Shown piece after piece: positions 58,698 through 64,000 of a stretch of DNA of 64,000 bases; within the stretch, counting starts at the first letter, position 1; each line of letters begins with the position of its first letter. Position numbers and translations under genes: made by a program. This DNA comes from Delphinapterus leucas. Its lineage: Eukaryota; Chordata; Mammalia; Artiodactyla; Monodontidae. The notes under the pieces were generated by a model. That model had not been told where the DNA came from. It saw only the letters and a program-made list of their open reading frames with translations, and did no database searches. Where the stretch lies: assembly GCF_002288925.2 (NCBI RefSeq), contig NW_022098001.1, forward strand, positions 4,084,660-4,148,659. Direction: 5' to 3'.

Positions 58698-59160
58698 CAT
58701 AAAGGAAACTTAAATGCCTATTGCTAAGTGAAAAAAGCCAATCTGAAAAAGCTAAATACTGTAAGATTCCAAATCTATGACATTCTGGAAAAGAGAAACC
58801 ATGGAGACAATAAAAGATCAGTGGTAGCCAGGGATTAGAGGGAGATGAATAGGCAAAGCACGGAGAATTTTTAGGACAGTGAAATTATCCTATGTGATAT
58901 TATAATGATGGATATATGTCACTATATATCTGTCCAAACCTGTAGAATGTACAGCACCAAGAGGCGCCCTAAGGTAAACTGTGGACTTTGGATGACTATG
59001 ATGTGCCAGTGTAGGTTCATCCTTGTATGAAACATAGCATTCTGGTGAGTGATGTTGAAAATGCAGGAGGCTTTACATGTGTAGGGGTGGGGGCTTATGA
59101 GAAACCTCTATCTCCCTCTCAATTTTATTGTAAACCTAAAACTGCTCTCAAAAAAATAAG
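58697..59160 (+). mobile_element. Ancient LINE-1 3'UTR fragment, copy 1
   Basis: GATATTATAATGATGGATATATG, CCAAGAGGCGCCCTAAGG, GTAGGTTCATCCTTG and TGTAAACCTAAAACTGCTC are diagnostic of old L1M 3' ends. The same stretch recurs at 62150-62572. Confidence 0.85.
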
Positions 59161-60572
59161 CAGATTTGTCTGAAATGTAACTGGAGTCTGGAGGGAGAGA
59201 AGGGAAGCAGAATTGTATTACCTCGAAGTTCATAAGCTAAATAGCTCTCTGAAATTGGATTCTAGATAAGTGTGAATACTTTACTCTTCTTCATGTTAAA
59301 GAAAAATTGCCTTAATTTTTTAAAAAGAATTTTCATAGGTCTTCAAGGCAAGCTTAGCCTTAGGAGGTATTGTAAGACCAGGTAGATAAAGGAAATATCC
59401 AAGTGTAGGGATTATTAAAAATGTAAAGTCATCAGGTCTTTTTATTTCTCTCAAGTTCCAAACTTCTTTTAAAGGGAACATTAGAAGGGGCAGGGTAAAA
59501 TTAATTATTTCATTTTTAAGCTTATAAGTTTCATTGCCTTGTGCTGAAGCCAAGTTATATTGGAAGTATTTATAAAAAAATAAATATTAATTTTTGACTT
59601 TTTATTGGCATAAATCAAGAACTAAAGTAATATATCTATTCTTCAGAAATTTTCCTCATTTTAAAACAAAGATTTTTGAAAGTAAAAGAGTTGGCCTAAA
59701 AATATGGATTTTCAAGTTTTCAGCAAATAGCTAGTAACTAAAGACGGCTAAGTAGATCTGGATCCAAAACAATTCTCACTTGATTGGATGCAAGCAGTTT
59801 AGGTACCAAAATGCAAATACCATAAGCAAAAGTAGAAGTCCAATGATTGTTTGACTGACAAGTTATAAACACAAAGTAATTTCTGTAATACCAGCACACA
59901 GAAGTTACAGGCTCTTTTAGTTCAGTCCAATTCATGAATTTTTATCTTTTGCATGAAACCTTGTTACACTGAGGTTTTTCCTCATTTAACTATTAGAAGA
60001 ACAAATTGTGCTCTACAGAGGCTTTGCAACAGACAGCATTTGAGGCTTCAAGGTGAGATGAAATGGAGCAACATTTTCACCTAAATGATCGTACATCCTA
60101 TTAGTATACGAATCGAACTCATGATTCAAATGCTCCTAAGAGGCATAGCCAGTTACTAAACACATGCTGGAAATGATAAATTATGCAAGCTATCTTCTAA
60201 CATCAAGGAGTAAATAAAGGAAGCTGAAGGGCAAACAGAAAGCGGATCAGATGATTTGTAGCTTTGGTTATCATTCCTTTCTCTATCAGTGGGTAAAAGA
60301 CCCTAAATGCTCTCCAAGTTAAATAGTTCATGTAAATAGTCATAATGCCCCAAACTTTTAAGCCAAAGATAATCTTTGAAGCTACTGCAACAGAGATTTC
60401 AAAATCTATTTGGGTAATTCTATCCACTGCGTGCTCCCAATCCAGCTTGTGGTCAAATTCCAGCTAATAGCTGAAAGTATTTTAAATATAAATGGAACAC
60501 AAATGGTTAACATGGAGGCTTCCTGGGTAAATTAATATCACATTTGTGCTAGTTCTACGTGTTTAAGCATTA
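59161..60572. other. No recognised feature
   Basis: Unassigned AT-rich sequence; the antisense frames present have no domains. Confidence 0.5.
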
Positions 60573-61359
60573 CAGTAGTGCCCCTGATCCACAGGGGTTA
60601 CGTTCCAAGACCCCCAGTGGATTTCTGAAACCACAGCTAGTACCAAACCCTATACGTACTATGTGTTTTCCTATACGTACATACCTATGATAAAGCTTAA
60701 TTTATAAATCAGGCACAGTAAGAGATTAACTCCTACTGATAAAATACAACACATAATATACTGTAATAAAAGTTATGTGAATGTGGTATCTGCAAATTGA
60801 ATGCCTTTTCAATCTTTAAGCACTTATGCACCATGGCTGTAACCTTCTTGCTTTGAGATGCGACAGCAAAACCAGCACAAATTTCTTTTCCCTTCTTCAC
60901 AGTTATACAGACGATTCATTCTTACAGCAAATTTCAGCAACTTCAACAAGATTTTTTTTCTTTCCTTCTTGAGAACTTTCACCTTTTCACTTTAAGGAAC
61001 CACGTTATGGCTTCTCTTTGGCATTTCCAGATTGCCAGCATCACTGCTCTTGTGCTCTGGGGCCATTATTTAAGTACAATAAGGGTGATCTGAACACAAA
61101 CACTGCGACACTGTGACAGACAGTCTGATAAATGAGGCGGCTACTAAGTGACTAATGGGCGATACGCTGGACAAAGGGACATCCCAGGCTGGCTGGAGGG
61201 GGATAGCTCGAGATTTCATTGGACTACTCAGAACAGCAATTCTGAATTTTAAACTTATGAATTATTTCTAGAATTATCTAGTTACTAGTTTTGGACTGTA
61301 GTTGACCATGGCTAACTGAAACCACGGAAAGTGAAACCGCAGGTAAGGGACGACAACTG
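60573..61359 (-). mobile_element. Tigger-family DNA transposon, internally deleted (787 bp)
   Basis: Left end CAGTAGTGCCCCTGATCCAC, right end GGTAAGGGACGACAACTG; the ends are decayed inverted repeats of the CAGTAGTCCCCC type. TA precedes the left end at 60571-60572, the class's target duplication; the right flank has decayed to CG. It carries the start of a transposase gene in antisense, and the rest of the gene has been lost by internal deletion. Confidence 0.85.
60810..61066 (-). pseudogene. Tigger transposase N-terminal remnant (pogo/CENP-B-like)
   Basis: The minus-strand ATG at 61066-61064 begins MAPEHKSSDAGNLEMPKRS, matching the family's basic N-terminus with substitutions (the usual KRK after MAP reads EHK). 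A stop follows after about 24 codons. Beyond it, in shifted frames, the helix-turn-helix region is still traceable (LLKLLKFAVRMN) to about 60810, followed directly by the other transposon end. The DDE catalytic domain is absent. In intact relatives this N-terminal domain binds the terminal repeats. Non-functional. Confidence 0.75.
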
Positions 61360-61529
61360 CGCTACCAAGGTAACATCTGAAAAAGATGAGTGACAAACTA
61401 AAGTGACAAACTAAAGACAGAGGATAAAGCCATTTTAGTAAGATATTGAGAAATACCCATTTCTGTGTCATACTGAAGGAAGCAAGGGGAATTCATTCAT
61501 TCAACAACACAGTCATTGTTAGTCACTGC

Positions 61530-61660
61530 CTCACGATAGTCATTGAGAATGTATCAGCCGCTGTTCTAGAATTGGAGCTCCTTGTGATGAATGAAACAAA
61601 TAAGAATCCCTTACCTCCCAGAGTTTATATTCTACCAGAGAAAACAAATAACATGGTAAA
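61530..61660 (+). repeat. L2-class remnant
   Basis: CAGCCGCTGTTCTAGAATTGG, GATGAATGAAACAAATAAG and CCCTTACCTCCCAGAGTTTA follow the L2 3' consensus. Confidence 0.65.
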
Positions 61661-62149
61661 CGATTAAAATATATAGTAGATATTTTAAGTCATAAAGAGC
61701 TGGGTCTTCTTTTCTCAATGTGACACTCACAAGAAAAGTTCTGAAACTTTGGGAATAATTTTTAAAGTGCAGATAATAATAAAAATTTGGCCAAAATCAA
61801 TACATTGAACAGGGACTCAAGATGCAGTTTAAATATTCTTTAAAAAACAAAACGAGAGTTCTAAAATGATCATACAAGAAAATGTGAGACAAATATTGTG
61901 ATATTATTCATAGTTTGGGTTTAATATTTTAATTGCTAGGTATTTGTTTCCTTGATGAGAGGACTCAAGTAGTTCCCCACAGATTATTAGTTTTAATGCA
62001 TAAATATAAGGTGACAGCTTAACAGGTTTAGCTGCCTCATAGGCAAAAGAGAAAGCTCTTCTCTCCAAAAATTTGTCACTCTCTGAAATGCCCCAAATCT
62101 TGGTGTGGAGAGGAAGCCTGAGTTAAGTGCAACATACGCAGCAGGAAAA
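61661..62149. other. No recognised feature
   Basis: Unassigned sequence. Confidence 0.5.
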
Positions 62150-62572
62150 AAAGAAGGTGGGTGACATTCTGGAAAACGCAAGACTTTGGGGACCATGAAA
62201 GGTCACTGATTACCAGTGGTTAGAGGAGAGGAAGAGGAAGAATGATTAGGCAGAGCACAGAGGCTTTTTAGGGCAGTGAAAAAACTCTGTATGATACTAC
62301 AGTGGTAGGTAAGTTATTATACATTCGTCTGAACCCATAGAAAGTACACCACCAAGAGTGAACACTAAAGTAAATTATGGACTTTGGGTAATAATGGTGT
62401 GTCAATGTAGGTTCATTAGTTGTAACAACTGTACATCCTGGTGGGCGATGCTCATAATAGGGGAGCCTATGCATGAGTTGGGGTAGGGGACCTATGGGAA
62501 GGCTGCCTTCCACTCCATTTTTCTGTGAACCTAAAACTGCACTAAAAAATAAAGTCTATTTAAAAAAAATAA
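62150..62572 (+). mobile_element. Ancient LINE-1 3'UTR fragment, copy 2
   Basis: Same subfamily stretch as 58697-59160: CCAAGAGTGAACACTAAAGTAAA, GTAGGTTCATTAGTTGTAAC, CTGTGAACCTAAAACTGCAC, ending AATAAAGTCTATTTAAAAAAA. Confidence 0.85.
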
Positions 62573-62854
62573 CTTACAGGTAATTTTTAAAAATTATTGG
62601 ATGTGTTAAACGAAAACAAAAGAGGAAGGGAGTGGAGATGAGATAATGGGCACTGAGATGGGAACTTGGGTGGGCAGCAAAATGGGAGATGTGTTGAAAA
62701 GAAATGGAGAAAGGCAACTATCTAAATAACGTTTCCCTGGGGCTGATGCTGGGCACAGGAGCTCCCAATTAACCACAATGGAGCTTTGTTATATTCAAGG
62801 TTGATTTAAGAAGCAGTTATATTCCAGGTTGATTTTTATAAGGAATCAGATAGT

Positions 62855-63400
62855 ACCTGTGGAAAGTGCATGGCCTTGAAATCACTCAAAAACTTTAGAT
62901 CCCACCTTTGTCATTTATCTATTAGGTGACTTTGTTTGAATAAGAGTTTCATCATTTATATAAATTGATTTTATTTATTTATTTATTTGGCTGCGTTGGG
63001 TCTTCGTTGCTGTGTGTGGGCTTTCTCTAGTTGCGGCTAGTGGGGGTTACTCTGTTGCGGTGCGCGGGCTTCTCATTGCAGTGGCTCCTCTTGTTGTGGA
63101 GCACAGGCTCTAGTCACGTGGGCTTCAGCAGTTGTGGCTTGCGGGCTCTAGAGTGCAGGCTCAGCAGTTGTAGCGTACAGGCTTAGCTGCTCCAGGGCAT
63201 GTGGGATCTTCCCGGACCAGGGCTTGAAGTCGTGTCCCCTGCATTGGCAGGTGGATTCTTAACCACTGCGTCACCAGGGAAGGCCCATCATTTATAAAAA
63301 GGTGAATGTAATACCTACTCAGAAGATTGTTGAGGCCATTCATGGGATATATATGTAAACAACCAGCACATGGCATGTAATTAATAGATTTGTTTGCACG
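62855..63400 (+). repeat. MIR remnant split by a SINE
   Basis: 62855-62960 gives the MIR left and central part (GTGGAAAGTGCATGGCC, ACCTTTGTCATTTATCTATTAGGTGAC, AGTTTCATCATTTATA). 63297-63400 gives the 3' part (AAAGGTGAATGTAATACCTAC, GATTGTTGAGGCC, CCAGCACATGGCATGTAATTA). The SINE between them carries an 11-bp duplication of the MIR sequence. Confidence 0.75.
62961..63285 (-). mobile_element. Long CHR-type SINE, antisense, inside MIR
   Basis: A T-rich end with (TTTA)n, then GGCTGCGTTGGGTCTTCGTTG, body, complement of the B box, and CCAGGGAAGGCC at the right. Target duplications CATCATTTATA are at 62950-62960 and 63286-63296. About 325 bp, the longer SINE type as at 40583. Confidence 0.93.
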
Positions 63401-63665
63401 CATAATACAAGATTGGAGTCTGAACATAATAGCCATCAGTTTCTCACACACATCTCAAGACTAGATTGTTGCTTTTTGGATTCTGTGCAAATACTCCTGA
63501 GTGGATCCAACCTTGAGATGTGGAACCTCTTGAGGAGACTCAGCATTTCCATAATTTTTCACAACCTATTTCCTGGTGATGGTGACTCTAACAGATTCTA
63601 TGGTCACAAAATGACTTAATGACAATTCCTCTTCAGTTTTTGATCATTTAAAATATATATATTTG

Positions 63666-63877
63666 GAGGGCTTCCCTGGTGGCGCAGTGGTTGGGAGTCC
63701 ACCTGCCGATGCAAGGGACGCGGGATCATGCCCCGGTCCGGGAAGATCCCGCATGTTGCGGGGTGGCTAGGCCCGTGAGCCATGGTCACTGAGGCTGCGC
63801 GTCCGGAGCCTGTTGCTCCACAACGGGAGAGGCCACAGCAGTGAGAGGCCCACGTACCGCAAAAAAATAAAATAAAA
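63666..63877 (+). mobile_element. CHR-type SINE with 17-bp target duplication
   Basis: GGGCTTCCCTGGTGGCGCAG near the start to GTACCGC, then A7 and a TAAAA-type tail. Target duplications TAAAATATATATATTTG at 63649-63665 and 63878-63894. The B box reads GGATCATGCCC, so it has two changes from the usual GGTTCGTGCCC. Confidence 0.95.
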
Positions 63878-64000
63878 TAAAATATATATATTTGAACCTT
63901 AAGGAACTCAACTCTGCTGTAACCACAATAGCATTTTGCGGAAAATGAAAGTCCTCAAAGGAGCAGGACCAGTGCTGAGGAATACATCACGCATTGATGA

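Noticed and set aside
1..64000. A novel multi-gene system
   Set aside because: Apart from LINE-1 ORF1/ORF2 and decayed transposases, no coding region with recognisable domains, codon bias or splice structure was found on either strand.

Overview
The window reads as mammalian nuclear DNA, almost certainly from a cetacean. The main evidence is repeated copies of a tRNA-derived SINE whose 5' end reads GGGCTTCCCTGGTGG and which carries a Pol III B box; this is the CHR-type SINE that is very abundant in whales and dolphins. A modern cetartiodactyl LINE-1, endogenous-retrovirus LTRs, MaLR LTRs, MIR/L2 and Tigger/hAT fossils accompany it. The background is AT-rich and no host protein-coding exon, tRNA, rRNA or CRISPR array can be supported. 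It looks like an intergenic or deep-intronic gene desert. The only long reading frames belong to LINE-1.

Layout. 1-9.8 kb: old antisense LINE-1 sequence (2520-5366, 6481-7760) interrupted by two MaLR LTRs (2655-3008, 3805-4187) and by a Tigger1-type DNA transposon (5367-6420). 9.8-17.8 kb: an antisense SINE, then a nearly full-length sense LINE-1 (10060-17745) with a perfect 12-bp target-site duplication. This LINE-1 has a 2.3-kb GC-rich 5'UTR with an internal duplication, an uninterrupted ORF1, and an ORF2 with an intact endonuclease part. ORF2 is broken by two frameshifts and a stop, and carries an in-frame 240-bp tandem duplication that splits the C-terminal zinc-knuckle motif. 18.4-22.2 kb: three older LINE-1 pieces, one with a 5' inversion (twin priming) and a SINE lodged inside it that has no poly(A) tail. 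22-36 kb: mostly unrecognised AT-rich sequence with a palindrome, a hAT remnant abutting an 87-bp tandem duplication, a Tigger MITE and microsatellites. 36-42 kb: an LTR-rich zone containing two solo LTRs of one family, each with its own 4-bp target duplication. 42-51 kb: MIR/L2 fossils and a nested SINE pair. 51.9-55 kb: a 190-bp LINE-1 tail with a 19-bp target duplication, then a 2.1-kb truncated LINE-1 which itself received a 114-bp LINE-1 tail. 55-64 kb: unrecognised sequence, CHR SINEs, old LINE-1 3' ends and a second Tigger element.

The window is best described as a layered record of retrotransposition rather than a set of cooperating genes. LINE-1 supplied the machinery (ORF1 chaperone, ORF2 endonuclease/reverse transcriptase) that would have mobilised both its own copies and the tRNA-derived SINEs. 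No novel gene system was found. The observations most worth checking are the structural oddities of the LINE-1 copies, the tailless SINE, the two solo LTRs and the 87-bp duplication. Repeat family names are given from memory of consensus sequences without a database search, so subfamily labels are tentative.
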